From: Trematomus loennbergii | Taxonomy: Eukaryota; Chordata; Actinopteri; Perciformes; Nototheniidae | Direction of reading: 5' to 3' | Length of the DNA stretch: 64,000 nt | NCBI GenBank assembly: GCA_012861695.1 | Contig: JAAOOA010000479.1 | Coordinates: forward strand, 113,501-177,500 | Shown here: positions 11,127-22,960 of the stretch, piece after piece | Layout: each line of letters opens with the position of its first letter | Position numbering within the stretch: position 1 is the stretch's first letter | Translations under genes and position numbers: made by a program | The notes under the pieces: model-generated | The model's database searches: none | What the model saw: only the letters and a program-made list of their open reading frames with translations | What the model was told of the DNA's origin: nothing

Positions 11127-11173
11127 GCTCCTGAATCCTTCTCACCTGAACACACAACTGTATCTTCATACAG
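11127..11173 (+). CDS. NLR pre-FIIND linker exon c, block 1
   Basis: This 47-bp exon lies between TTGTTCCAG and GTAATG. In phase it reads APESFSPEHTTVSSY. An almost identical exon at 47130-47176 directly precedes the FIIND exon of the NLRP1-like gene, and the phases match (AG joins G at the FIIND exon). In block 1 no FIIND exon follows, so this exon marks the point where the FIIND-CARD end is missing. Confidence 0.75.
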
Positions 11174-11591
11174 GTAATGCTAAAACATGACCAAACATTA
11201 TTTAAATACATTCAAAATATAGGTTTATTTTGAGATGAGGGATGACAGAGACTGATTCTAGCTGTGAGGAACTGCAGTAAGGCTGTATAAGTCCAGATGT
11301 GATTAACTTTATAAACTAATGTGGATCAGAAGTTGAATTATTCAAATAAACACGATAACATTTCTGCTTTCAAATACTGTGAGAGCTAAATAAAACCAAC
11401 ACTGTTTTCTATTTATTTATAAAACGGTTAAATTAAACCGTTTCTCTCTTCATATTGAGTGATGGAGGTGACATGTCAAACACATGAAGGACTTTAGAGG
11501 TTTCTCAGCATGTGATCACACCACACAGCAGGATTTACAGTTATCAGAGAAAGCACTTATTATTACTTTCTAGTAGTTTCTTTATCATTAA

Positions 11592-12758
11592 CCTGTTAAC
11601 CCCCAAGCCTGTTTCTCAGGTCTCAGGCTCGAAAATGACATTTCCAGAACAAATGAACATAACTACACTTCTAAAAGGGGAAGATTTATAATCTTTTTCT
11701 CAAAGTAATGATAAACCTGTGAGTTGGATGTAGAAAAGTCAGAATCAATATAGATGTTTTTTATTTTAAATAAAATTCAGATTGAACATAGTAAAAAACT
11801 GTAAATTCTAGTGTCCGTCCAAAATATATTTTACTTATAGTGAAAACCACCCTTGAATGATGTGATGGTAGACTAAAAGCTTTAGGAATCCAAAGTACAA
11901 CATATAATAAGTACCCTGTATCAAGATTGATGCAAAACAAGTGACATTTGACCTTTTTAGAGAGTTTAGCAAAAAGAACTCCACCTCTGGGGTCATTTGG
12001 GTGGAAATGGGCGTTTTTGCCGTTTCTCTGGAACCCATTGGTCGATTTTGATGATTGACATCTCTTTTTAACCGTTAGAGCCAATAGAATCAAAGGGGAA
12101 TTTCCAAATACACACCGACGTTACGATTGAGAAGTGGGGGCTATGCGCAAGCAGTTTGCCCAAACGAAAGCTGTCTTACGCTCTGAAATCTGAAAACTGA
12201 AAACTAGTTTTAATGCTGATGGATTATCAGAAATAATTTCAAAGTGACACAGACACATTGGATTAACCTATGGATCAACTTCAGCAGTGTTTTTATCGTT
12301 TTAATGCCATTGAAGACAACTTTTGATCAGACAACGACAAAGGTAAGACATATTACCGTGGTTGCTACCTAATGCCACATGTTGTGATGTCTGTTTTTGA
12401 TTATAATGTCTCGAGTTCTGATCATGGAGTGATGCTATAGATACCTATCGATTCTGTTTACTCTCACGATGCTCATCGACATGTTGGATGTACAGTTACG
12501 ATAAGTAATAAGGGTGTTATACCGTGTTTTCTGTGCTAACGGCGCTGGCATTTTTTCGCTCAGGACTAATTCAGAGGCACAGCGTTAGCCTTGTGTTTTT
12601 GTTTGCTAAAATGGTTCATATCATCAGTTAGCTGAGTTTCTTCCCTTTACATGGATATGAAACATTCATAGTTTATTAAATATTAAGAAGCCCTCAGACG
12701 CTGTTTCCTGCAGATGATGCGTTTTTCCGCCTGGGGGCGGGGGGATGGGGTTCCAAGG
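11592..12758 (-). mobile_element. TTAA-MITE 'CCTGTT' family, copy 4
   Basis: Full length in reverse orientation, flanked by TTAA at 11588-11591 and 12759-12762. The left end CCTGTTAACCCCCAAGCCTG is clear, while the right (original 5') end is G-rich and diverged. Confidence 0.8.
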
Positions 12759-12762
12759 TTAA

Positions 12763-13268
12763 ACAGACACACAGGTTTTTATCACAATGTGTTAGAGTTA
12801 AAAGTAGGATCTATATTATTTCCCGACAATAACAGAGTTACGTCTTAATGCTGATATACTGGGAACATCTGATGGTATTCAGTTTAAAATGTTGAAACTT
12901 TATTGGTTTGTTAATTGTGTTTGTGTGCGCAGTACATTTTCAGATGCTCAGAGAACCTAAAGCATCCTTCATCAATCATTCACATCCACATATTTGTTAA
13001 AATTTAAATATGTACATCTCTAATATTGTCAAGTGATTTATTTAATTTCTGTTTCTTTGGTAACAGTCACTGACAGCAGGAGCACAGACATGTGATCAGA
13101 TCACACTGACAACACATTCAACTCTATTATAATACATTATTACATTTATTATTACATTGAATAACAGAAAATGTCTATCAGAACAAGTCAAATATGTTTT
13201 AATCAAATGCTTGAGTTTAATATGTTTCCTCTTCTTTAACACATGTTGTAATATATGTGTTATTATAG
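12763..13268. other. intronic or intergenic sequence before the block 2 LRR exons
   Basis: Only A+T-rich sequence is seen. It ends in a weak pyrimidine tract and TTATTATAG acceptor for the LRR exon at 13269. No FIIND, CARD, PYD or NACHT exon is visible here on either strand. Confidence 0.5.
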
Positions 13269-13441
13269 ACTTTCTAACTGTGGACTCTCAGAGACTGAAT
13301 GTGAAGTCGTGGCCTCAGCTCTGAAGTCTGACCATTCCCATCTGAGAGATCTGGACCTGAGTAACAACAAACTGCAGGATTACTAGTGAAGTTGCTGAGT
13401 TCTGGACTAAAGAGTCCAAACTGCAGACTGGAGACTCTCAG
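13269..13441 (+). pseudogene. broken NLR LRR exon, start of block 2
   Basis: This 173-bp exon-like unit has acceptor TATTATAG and donor GTCAGT. It reads [20 protein letters not shown] then [13 protein letters not shown], a more canonical first-LRR type than the other exons here. One base is missing where siblings have GATTCAGGAGTG (near 13379-13386), giving an immediate in-frame stop (GAT TAC TAG). The second half still encodes SPNCRLETLR-like sequence in another frame. Either a pseudo-exon that splicing would have to skip, or a sequence error. Confidence 0.75.
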
Positions 13442-13685
13442 GTCAGTTCACTGACTGCAGTTCATACAGATCTGTTTGTGTTTATGATTTTCAGAATTTG
13501 CTTGAGATCAAATACATTTTAATATTTTTTCTCACTTTTGCTAATGAGTGAATATTGATCAGAATAACAGAGAGAAGGTGAATGTGTGAGGGAGAGTGTT
13601 TGAGCTTCCACAGACTCACACTGTGATCCATGAGTCAGTGAAGATGCTGTCAGTACTGATGAGCTGTGAGGGAGATAAAGGAGTT

Positions 13686-14787
13686 TATCCCCCCGGTACC
13701 GGGCGGATAAACGCGTAATTTGCAGGAAACAACGTCTAAGGAATCTTAATATTTAATAAACTATGAATGTTTTATATCCATGTAACGGGAAGAAACTCAG
13801 CTAACTGATCTTTTTTTTTTTAAATCCCAAAAAACCCACAATGCTAACACTCAGCCTCTGAATTACCCACGAGCGAAAAAATGTAACCTAAAACTGCACC
13901 TAAACTCACTCATAACTCCCTTATTACTTATCCGAGATGCACAGCCAACCCCTCGTTTTGCATCTCCTGGAGACACAGAATCTTGGGGTGCCCACCTCAA
14001 CACTCAGTGATGAACATTTGTGACGCTATAAACGAAAGCGTACATCATAACATGTGGAGCTAGGTAGCTAGAAACGCTAACATGGCTTACCTTGGTCAAA
14101 ACTGGTCTTCAATGGCATTAAAACGATAAAAAAACGATGCTGCAGTTAATCCATAGGTTAATCCAATGTGTCTGTGTCCTCTTTGAAATGATTTCTGATA
14201 ATCCATAAGCAATAAAACTGCTTTTTCGTTTCCAAATGTCAGAGCGAGAGATCGGTCCACACAAAATTACATGCGCGAAGCCCCCACCGTTTGTTTTCAC
14301 AACGAGTTTGGGTGGGGCCTCCTCCTTCGATTCTATTGGCTCTAACGGTCAGAAAGAGGTGTCAACCATCAAAATCGACCAAGGGGGGCCAGAGTTATGG
14401 AAAAAAACCATTTTCACCCAAATCACCTCAGAGGTGGGGTGGTTTTGGCTAAACCTCTCTAAAAAGGTCAAATGTCACTTGTTTTGCATCAATCTTGATA
14501 CAGGGTACTTATTATATGTTGTACTTTGGATTCCTAAAGCTTTTAGTCTACTAACTCATCATCCAAGGGTAGTTTTCACTATAAGTAAAAAAGAATATTT
14601 GGACGGACACTATAATTTACAGTTTTTTACTATGTAAAATCTGAATTTTCTTTAAAATAAAAAACATCTATATTGATTCTGACACTTCTACATCCAACTC
14701 ACAGATGTAACCTTGCTTTGATAAAAGAAATTATTCATATAACCCTTTTAGAAGTTAAGTTGAAAAACAGGCTTGGTGCTTAACAGG
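13686..14787 (+). mobile_element. TTAA-MITE 'CCTGTT' family, copy 5
   Basis: The copy ends GGTGCTTAACAGG before TTAA (14788-14791). The 5' end around CCCCGGTACCGGG is rearranged, so the left boundary is approximate. It forms a subgroup with copy 9 (both have GGCTTGGTGC at the end and GGGGGGCCAGAG inside). Confidence 0.75.
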
Positions 14788-14949
14788 TTAAACATCTAAT
14801 CAAAGTTAAAGTTCCAGATTATCAATGGATTGTTTCTACATCATCGCTGACATTAAAACCCTGTTTAACTCTGATCACATTATTAAACCTGGAGTTATTT
14901 CAAACAGGAACATTGTTTTCTAAAGTTACATCATGTTCTCTTTATTCAG

Positions 14950-15120
14950 ACTGAGTGGCTGCAGTTTGTCAGAGATCAGCTGTTCTGCTCTGATCTCAGC
15001 TCTGAAGTCCAACATCCATCTGAGAGATCTGGACCTGAGTTACAACGATCTGCAGGATTCAGGAGGGAAGATGCTGACTGATCTTCTGGAGAGTCCAGAC
15101 TGCAGACTGGAGACTCTCAG
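14950..15120 (+). CDS. NLR LRR exon, block 2 exon 1
   Basis: 171 bp, one codon short: [17 protein letters not shown] replaces the usual [12 protein letters not shown]. It is open in the common phase, with acceptor TTTATTCAG and donor GTCAGT. The intron start and distance pair it with 432-605 in block 1. Confidence 0.88.
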
Positions 15121-15356
15121 GTCAGTTCTCCATCTTTAACTTCTATGCTGAGATCAATATGTGTATATCAAAGTGCTGCTCGAGCACCGAGCGATGTTTG
15201 CAGCTCGTGTTAGAGGCTGTACACCAGAGTTTCCGTTAGAATATTTGGTGGTCAACATGTCCGTTAAATGTAAAATATTCCGCACAAAATTGCCGGTCAA
15301 AGGTCTTCTTTGTTATTTATTGAGCTTTAAAACAAATTGATATGATTAGATATTAA

Positions 15357-16517
15357 CTTGTTAAGCCCGAGAGACCCCGGTACCGGGGCACTCCCACAAC
15401 ATCTTGCAGGAAACAGTGTCTGAGGGCATGTTCATTTAATAAACTATGAATGTTTGATATCCATGTAACGGGAAGAAACTCATCTAACTGATCTTTTTTT
15501 TTTTTTTTCAAAAAAACCCACAATGCTAACGCTGAGCCTCTGAATTAGCAACGAGCGAAAAATGCTAACAGATTACTGCACCGAAAATCACTCACAAAAC
15601 CTTATTGTTTATCTTTTCTGCACATCCATGACATCGTTTCAAATCGTGAGGTGACACAGAATCGATGGGTACATACATTATCACTCAATGATACAAACTC
15701 GCGACTTTATAAACAAAAACAGACATCAAAACATGTGGCGCTAGGTAGCTAAAAACGCTAACATGGCTTACCTGTGTCATTGTCTTGTCAAATGTGGTCT
15801 TCAATGGCATTACAACGATAAAAACGCTGCTGAAGTTAATCCATAGGTTAATCCAATGTGTCTGTGTCCCTTTGAAATGATTTCTGATAATCCATGAGCA
15901 ATAAACCTGCTTTTCCGTTTCCAGATGTCAGAGCTAGAGTATAGGTTCGCTCTGATGCAAAACTGCATGCGCGAAGCCCCCACCTTTTTTTTGTACCATG
16001 TGTGTGAGAGGGGAGATTCCCCTTCGATTCTATTGGCTCTAACGGTCAGAAAGAGATGTCAATCACCAAAATCGACCAATGGTTCCAAAGAAACGGTAAA
16101 ACCCCCATTTCCACCCAAATCACCTCAGAGGTGGAGTCGTTTTTGCTAAACCTCTCTGAAAAGGTCAAATGTCACTTGTTTTGCATCAATCTTGATACAG
16201 GGTACTTATTATATGTTGTACTTTGGATTCCTAAAGCTTTTAGTCTACTAACCCATCATCCAAGGGTAGTTTTCACAATAAGTAACAAAGACATTTTGGA
16301 CGGACACTATAATTTATTCTATGTTCAATCTGAATTTTCTTTAAAATAAAAAACATCTATATTGTTCTGACTTTTCTACATCCAACTCACAGGTTTACCA
16401 TTACTTGAGAAAAAAGATTATTAATTTAACCCTTTTAGAAGGGAAGATATGGTCATTTGTTCTGGGAATGTCATTTTCGAGCCTGAGACCTGAAAAACAG
16501 GCTCAGGGCTAAACAGG
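15357..16517 (+). mobile_element. TTAA-MITE 'CCTGTT' family, copy 6
   Basis: Full-length copy inside the hAT element, flanked by TTAA at 15353-15356 and 16518-16521. The 5' end is CTTGTTAAGCCCGAG and the 3' end is CAGGGCTAAACAGG. It is the younger of the two nested insertions. Confidence 0.88.
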
Positions 16518-17110
16518 TTAAACAAATGAATTATAGTAGATTAACTATATTTTTCAAAAGTGTACAGTAATTTATAATAACACGGGAATAATAACACGGG
16601 AATAATAAACGGAGCGCTCTCTCCCTCTCCTGACAGCCCGTCAGTATCCGTCTCATGCAGCTCGCTGATTCAGTGACCCGACTGTAAAAAATAAACATAT
16701 CTATAACTAGTTTAGGTAGTTTGAGAGGTAATTAAAATAGCTAAGTGTGATTTTCTAACCTGAAGTGTGTGTTTTGCTCCGCTCACCGCTGCAGGTGATC
16801 ATGCAGAACTGCGTCTCCACTCGTCAGCAGCAGCTGATCTCTCTCTCCCGTCAGATTAGACTTTACTCGCGTTTATGTCCATATCGATCAGATCTAGCTA
16901 GTTCTAGCTAATGATATGACTACCTGCTTATCAAAAGACACATAAACAATAAGCGTCGCTATGCAACCGGGTGAGGCCACAAAGTATAGCGCAGCGATAT
17001 GCATTTGTTTACATGCCCACCAGAACCCCGAGGAATTACCAGCAGATCAACGCACAATCAACCCATACAGGACATCTCTTTCTCTACATTAAATGTTAGA
17101 CATTAAAATG

Positions 17111-17290
17111 TACTATTCTTGTCTGTCAAATACTCTTCTTGTCTGTCACATACTATTATTGTCTGTCACATACTCTTCTTGTCTGTCACATACTATTCTT
17201 GTCTGTCACATACTCTTCTTGTCTGTCACATACTATTCTTGTCTGTCACATACTCTTCTTGTCTGTCACATACTATTATTGTCTGTCACA
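17111..17290. repeat. 20-bp minisatellite, nine units
   Basis: Nine units of TACTATTCTTGTCTGTCACA, alternating ATTCTT, CTTCTT and ATTATT variants, near the right end of the hAT element. Confidence 0.92.
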
Positions 17291-17438
17291 TAAGTTGCGC
17301 AACTGATGCGGTATTGTGCAAAGGGGAAATTATTTTGACCGGACAATTTGACCGGAGAGATTTAGATTTGCCGGACTTCAGCATATGTTGCCGGTCAAAG
17401 TCCGGTAATTACCAGCTAACGGAAACTCTGCTGTACAC

Positions 17439-18247
17439 GTGCCGGCTTTCTGCTGCTTAAATCCACTGCTGTGATGAACAAGCTCCCAGAATGCAACACG
17501 ACTGCGCCCAGAATAACAATAATAAAACAGATGGAGCATGATTTAACTTCAGGAACTAACTGTCCATACAAGTCTGGTTGGTTTGGTGGGAAAGTTTGAA
17601 TATATGTAACTGGCGGTACTTTATGAATATTAAGTGTTTATCGTCTCTCTTCCACTGTCACATAGAGTAGTTATACAGCATAGACAGTACTACAGCGCTC
17701 TGCTGACCGGACGTTTACTGACTCTCCTGCTGAATCTGGCTGGCCATAGTTTATTAACAGTGGTTGGATTTCCTTTCAATCGAGCCACAGCAGCGTCAGA
17801 GGAATGCTTCAGCACAGACCTCACTGCAGACAGCGCCTCGTGGCTATGTAGGCTGACATTTCTCAATGAAATATTAATATAAATGCCTTGATGATGTCAT
17901 TCTTTATAAAGCCTCCCCCCACGTTATTGAGTGAGGGCTTTTGTTCTTCATTATCTTCTGAGAGTCCTGCCCCTCTCCCCAAAGATAATTTGATCATTTA
18001 GTAAGACCAAGAGCAGAAACTAAAGAGCCTGCAGTCTCCTCTCTGTTCACTGGTTTAACAAATACAACTATTGAAATAAGAAAACACGGAATATCCGCTC
18101 AATTTCACTTTTTCTGTTTTAAAGTTTTTAACCTGTTTGGAGTTTCCACTTTCTAAACTTCTTCAGCTCTGATCACATTATTAAACCTGGAGTTATCTCA
18201 AACAGGAACATTGTTTTCTAAAGTTTCATCAAATTTTCTTTATTCAG
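17439..18247 (+). other. intron between block 2 LRR exons
   Basis: It matches 763-1555 of block 1 closely over its whole length and has no further exon. It ends in TTTATTCAG. Confidence 0.65.
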
Positions 18248-18421
18248 ACTGGAGAGCTGCAAATTGTCGGAGATCACCTGTTCTGCTCTGGCCTCAGCTC
18301 TGAAGTCCAACCCCTCCCATCTGAGAGATCTGGACCTGAGTCTCAACGATCTGCAGAATTCAGGAGTGAAGCTGCTGAGAGATCTTCTGGAGAGTCCAGA
18401 CTGCAGACTGGAGACTCTCAG
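18248..18421 (+). CDS. NLR LRR exon, block 2 exon 2
   Basis: A 174-bp open exon in the common phase. It reads [17 protein letters not shown], then [15 protein letters not shown] and [12 protein letters not shown]. No ATG occurs near its start (the upstream region reads AAATTTTC where siblings have ATGTTTTC), so it is easily missed by ORF searches. It is the counterpart of the frameshifted exon at 1556, and here the reading frame is intact. Confidence 0.88.
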
Positions 18422-18887
18422 GTCAGTTCACTGACTCTCTGTTACTGCTGGAGATCTCATTGTTTCATTAGTTATTCAACCTCATTCTTCATCATACATA
18501 TATTATATCCATACGTTTGTAAATGTTGTCGTAACAGTTGATTGTTTCCTAAATAAACTATTATTCTTCCACTGTTATTTATTAAAGTATATGTATGTTT
18601 TCTTTAGTAAATGGTCTTAATAAAGAAGGTCCTCTGAACTAATATTAGTTTCACATAGTTTACTTTCTGACAGAAATGTCTATGTTCCCATCATTTAGAT
18701 GTGTTTTCACAGATAATAAACAGAAGGCTGATATAATGATGATCCACAATAACAGAATGACAGTCACTGTAATTCAGGGAAAATATCATTGATTAGGATG
18801 CAGTAATGTTGAGCTACACATTTCAGACCTGACCATCTGATTGGATTATAAACAGACTTTTATCCTCATCATGTTTTCTTTAATCAG

Positions 18888-19061
18888 TCTGAGGTGGTGC
18901 AGTTTGTCAGAGATCAGCTGGGCTACTCTGATCTCAGCTCTGAAGTCCAACCCCTCCCATCTGAGAGTTCTGGACCTGAGTCTCAACGATCTAGAGGATT
19001 CAGGAGTGAAGCTGCTGAGAGATCTTCTGGAGAGTCCAGACTTCAGACTGGAGACTCTCAG
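18888..19061 (+). CDS. NLR LRR exon, block 2 exon 3
   Basis: A 174-bp open exon in the common phase with unusual replacements in the helix: [15 protein letters not shown] instead of [15 protein letters not shown]. The core is [15 protein letters not shown] and the end is SPDFRLETL. The acceptor is TTTAATCAG. It is the counterpart of 2838-3011. Confidence 0.88.
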
Positions 19062-19994
19062 GTCAGTTCTCCATCTTTAACTTCCTTTCTGAGATGAAGA
19101 GAGTTGTGTTGACTCTGAGCTGCAGACATCAGGCTGATATTACACTGATCCTCACTGAGCATCTTAATGCTAGAGTCTACTTTTTTCTTCTGTGGTCTAG
19201 TTCAGAGCCATGTTGATCTTTAAATTGAAATATAACTAAAAAAAACCTTCACTGCAGACATTCCAATAAACCTTTAAACACCTGAAATATATCTTATTTT
19301 CTGCATAATGATTTTAACAAATTATTTAAAATAAAATAATAAAATATGTCTATTAAAACTATCAAACACTAACAAGTATTTTCAGTTGTTGCTGTTTCCA
19401 ACATGTTTCTGAAACTACACGATGCTTTACTGACTGAATAGTTTACACTGAAGAAACTGTGATTTGATGACTCCACTATTCCTAAAATACAGATTCTGGA
19501 TGTTTTTTCGCATTTAAAATGTATCCTATTTGTCCTCTTTGTAAACGTTGTGATGTTGAGTTGAATCAGTTTCTGAGGGTTTGTTTTTGTCTGGCTGCAC
19601 ATCATGAGTTAGTGTAGATGGAGCAGAGTCTCAGATGTGAAGTAGAAACACGTTGTGTTTAATATTAATGTGAAGTCTGTGTTCCTTCACTTTAATGGTC
19701 TTTCTCTCTAAAACTATTCAATAGAAAAGTGACTTAAGGCTCTTTTTGTATTTTACTAAAAGCTCAAATGATCATAGTAGCGAGGGGCGGGGGGGGACTC
19801 TCAGAAGTCCTTTCAAAACAAAAGCCTTGGCGCCTCATTTATAATATTTTGCGTAGGATTCAAGTGAGAAGATGGTGTACGTGTGAACAAAGGAAGTGAA
19901 TAGGCACAAAAATATTCAGATTTCTCCTGGGAGGTGGAGACAAGCAGCATGGAGGTCGGATCGTCACCAAAATAAATAAATAAGTGGTGCGAAA

Positions 19995-20060
19995 AAGTTA
20001 ATCAGAATACCTTTATTAGTCCCACAGAGGGGAAATTTGCAAAAAAAACGACAAAATACA
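19995..20060 (-). repeat. 3' end fragment of a fish LINE/SINE family
   Basis: On the minus strand the segment reads AATTTCCCCTCTGTGGGACT then AATAAAGG, a tail recognised from many fish non-LTR elements. Only this short end is recognisable. Confidence 0.5.
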
Positions 20061-21119
20061 CATAACCTTCCTCAGGCAGTGTTTGTGCCGGGGACAGGAG
20101 ACCCCCGCATGATGAGAAACTGTAAGTATGATCGGAGAATTCCTCCGGAGTGGAGTCATTACGAGGGGGGGGGGGGATGTGCCCCTCACCAGACTCACAG
20201 GATAACTCAGATGTAACGTAATATTCTTCCCTTTTTAGAAATGATAGTAAACCAAGTGCAATCAAACTGGGTTTGCACCGTAGACTGTATATATAAATGG
20301 ACGTAGTGTCCGTGTCCGTGTAGGCGGAGTCGGCCACTGCCGTCTCGACAGTGACGTCAGAGTCTAACTCCCGCCTGCTCCAGCCTGATCCAACTAAGGA
20401 CAAAGAGGCGGAGCCGAGGCGGGACCTGCTGCCACCGAGCTGGAAGCTCCAGAGCTAGCTGAGGCTAACAAGCTAAGCTAACATGCTCAGCAGTGCTGCT
20501 CTGCGATGCTAGCCAGCTAACCTACATCTGTTGCTCCCGGTCTGCACATTTTACGTTGCTTAAGGTAAGTGAACATGAAACTATTCAGCAAAACTTTCAA
20601 TAATAATCTAAGGTATTGAGTTTTGGGATAATACTTGCATACAAATCTTAAAATGCCTTCAGGTTTCTAAAATATATAATATGTGGTAAATAGTGGACCC
20701 AGCAAAGATTCACATTTTTGCATGATTTTAGTTATTGATTTTTTGCTGTCACTTAATTTTAATAAATTCAAGTCAAGCTTAGTAACATGTGATGGTAGCT
20801 AGTTAGTGCTCTTACCTGTGTGCCTCCTCCGCAACCAGACTGTATTAAAACTCTTCTATCTACTTTACTTTAAACAATTAAAAAGACAAAATCAACTAAA
20901 TGTATTGAAATACCAATCTTTATTTTAGGTGCCTCTTCTTCTTTTAAATTAAACTTTCAGACGTGAGATATTGAAATACAGTAATAGTATTGTTTATTTT
21001 AAAAAACTGAGCCACTCCATACAGTTAACTTCATATTTCTTATTGTCTAAAGCAGGGGTTTTCAAAGTGTGGGAAGGTGAGCCTCCCCTCAGAGAACATA
21101 AGAACAGCCGCGCCCCCTC

Positions 21120-22960
21120 CCAATTATTACTCGGCCCAAAGAATCTACGAAACAAATTACCTAAAGATATACTAACTATGGATGGCATTCATTTGGCCTC
21201 CAGTGAGACTGTAAGGAACCTAGGTGTTATATTTGATCAGGATGTGTCTTTTAAAGCCCACATAAAATCAATCTCAAGGACCGCCTTCTTTCATCTATGC
21301 AACATTGCAAAATTCAGGCATATCTTGCCTCAAAACGATGCAGAGAAACTAGTCCATGCATTTGTTACTTCAAGGCTGGATTATTGTAACTCTTTATTAT
21401 CAGGGTGTACCAAGAAGTCAGTTAAGTCGCTTCAGCTGATTCAAAATGCTGCAGCACGTGTACTAACTAGAGTTCGGAAAAGGGACCACATTACTCCTGT
21501 TCTGGCTGCCTTACACTGGCTCCCTATAGAACACAGGATAGAATTCAAAATGATTCTTCTCGCCTACAAAGCCCTTAATGGGCAGGCGCCATCTTACCTT
21601 AACCTGTTAAGCCCGAGAGACCCCGGTACCGGGGCACTGCCGCAACATCTTGCAGGAAACAGTGTCTGAGGGCATGTTCATTTAATAAACTATGAATGTT
21701 TTATATCCATGTAACGGGAAGAAACTCATCTAACTGATCTTTTTTTTTTTTTTTTCAAACGAAAACCACAATGCTGACACTGAGCCTCTGAATTAGCAAC
21801 GAGCGAAAAATGCTAACAGATTACTGCACCAAAAATCACTCACAAAACCTTATTATTCATCATTTCTGCACATCCATGACATCGTTTCACATCGTGAGGT
21901 GACACAGAATCGATGGGTACCCTCATTATCACTGAATTATACGAAATCGCGATTTTATAAACAATAACAGACATCAAAACATGTGGCGCTAGGTAGCTAA
22001 AAATGCTAACATGGTGTACCATGTGTCGTAGTCTGGTCCAAAGTGGTCTTCAATGGCATTAAAACGATAAAAACGCTGCTGAAGTTAATCCATAGGTTAA
22101 TCCAATGTGTCTGTGTCCCTTTGAAATGATTTCTGATAATCCATGAGCAATAAAACTGCTTTTCCGTTTCTAGATGTCAGAGCTACAATATAGGTTCGAT
22201 CTGATGCAATTCTGAATGCGCGAAGCCCCCACCTTTTTGTTGTACAATATAAGTGAGAGAGGAGATTCCCCTTCGATGCTATTGGCTCTAACGGTCAGAA
22301 AGAGATGTCAATCACCAAAATCGACCAATGGGTTCCAGAGAAACGGTAAAACCCCCATTTCCACCCAAATCACCTCAGAGGTGGAGTTTGTTTAGCTAAA
22401 CCTCTCTAAAAAGGTCAAATGTCACTTGTTTTGGATCAATCTTGATACAGGGAACTTATTATATGTTGTACTTTGGATTCCTAAAGCTTTTAGTCTACTA
22501 ACCCATCATCCAAGGGTAGTTTTCACAATAAGTAAAAAAGAATTTTTGACGGACACTATAATTTACAGTTTTTTACTATGTTCAATCTGAATTTTCTTTA
22601 AAATAAAAAACATCTATATTGTTCTGACTTTTCTACATCCAACTCACAGGTTTATCATTACTTTGAGAAAAAAAATTATTTGTCTATGTCATTTTCGAGC
22701 CTGAGACCTGAAAAACAGGCTCAGGGCTAAACAGGTTAAAGAACTCATTATACCCTACTGTCCTACTAGGGCATTCCGTTCCAAGAATGCAGGGTTATTG
22801 GTTGTTCCTAGAGTCTCTAAAAGTACAATGGGAGCCAGAGCCTTTTCTTATCAAGCTCCACTTTTGTGGAATCAGCTTCCAGTTTGTGTTCGGGCGGCAG
22901 ACAGCCTATCCGTTTTTAAGAGTACGCTTAAGACCTTCCTTTTTGATAAAGCTTATAGCT
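21120..22960 (+). pseudogene. LINE reverse-transcriptase C-terminal fragment, split by a MITE
   Basis: The first part (to 21602) encodes LRNLGVIFDQ-type thumb/C-terminal sequence, SRLDYCNSLLSG, LQLIQNAAARVLT and LHWLPIEHRIEFK, typical of fish CR1/L2/Rex1-like reverse transcriptases. The second part (22740-22960) continues with ALLWNQLPV-type and LKTFLFDKAYS sequence. Removing the MITE plus one TTAA joins them in frame. The catalytic YADD region is missing, so the fragment is 5'-truncated and dead. At 21054 it abuts a hAT-like end (CAGGGGTTTTCAAAGTGTGG). Confidence 0.85.
21603..22735 (+). mobile_element. TTAA-MITE 'CCTGTT' family, copy 7 (reference copy)
   Basis: The clearest complete copy, 1133 bp. 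It starts CCTGTTAAGCCCGAG, ends CTCAGGGCTAAACAGG, and is flanked by TTAA at 21599-21602 and 22736-22739. It sits in a LINE reading frame that is continuous across the empty site, which defines both element ends and the 4-bp target. It has no coding capacity. Confidence 0.92.

Larger units (their letters stand above)
15225..17430. mobile_element. hAT non-autonomous element with 8-bp target duplication
   Basis: The ends are CAGAGTTTCCGTTAG and CTAACGGAAACTCTG, perfect inverted repeats. They are flanked by identical CTGTACAC at 15217-15224 and 17431-17438. The equivalent intron in block 1 (around 754) retains the empty site, so insertion followed the block duplication. It contains a full MITE (15357-16517) and a 20-bp minisatellite. 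Without the MITE it is about 1.04 kb and carries no transposase. A second member starts at 56634. Confidence 0.9.

Noticed and set aside
17093..17460. Repeated LSVTYSSC-type peptide
   Set aside because: Translation of the 20-bp minisatellite inside a hAT element.
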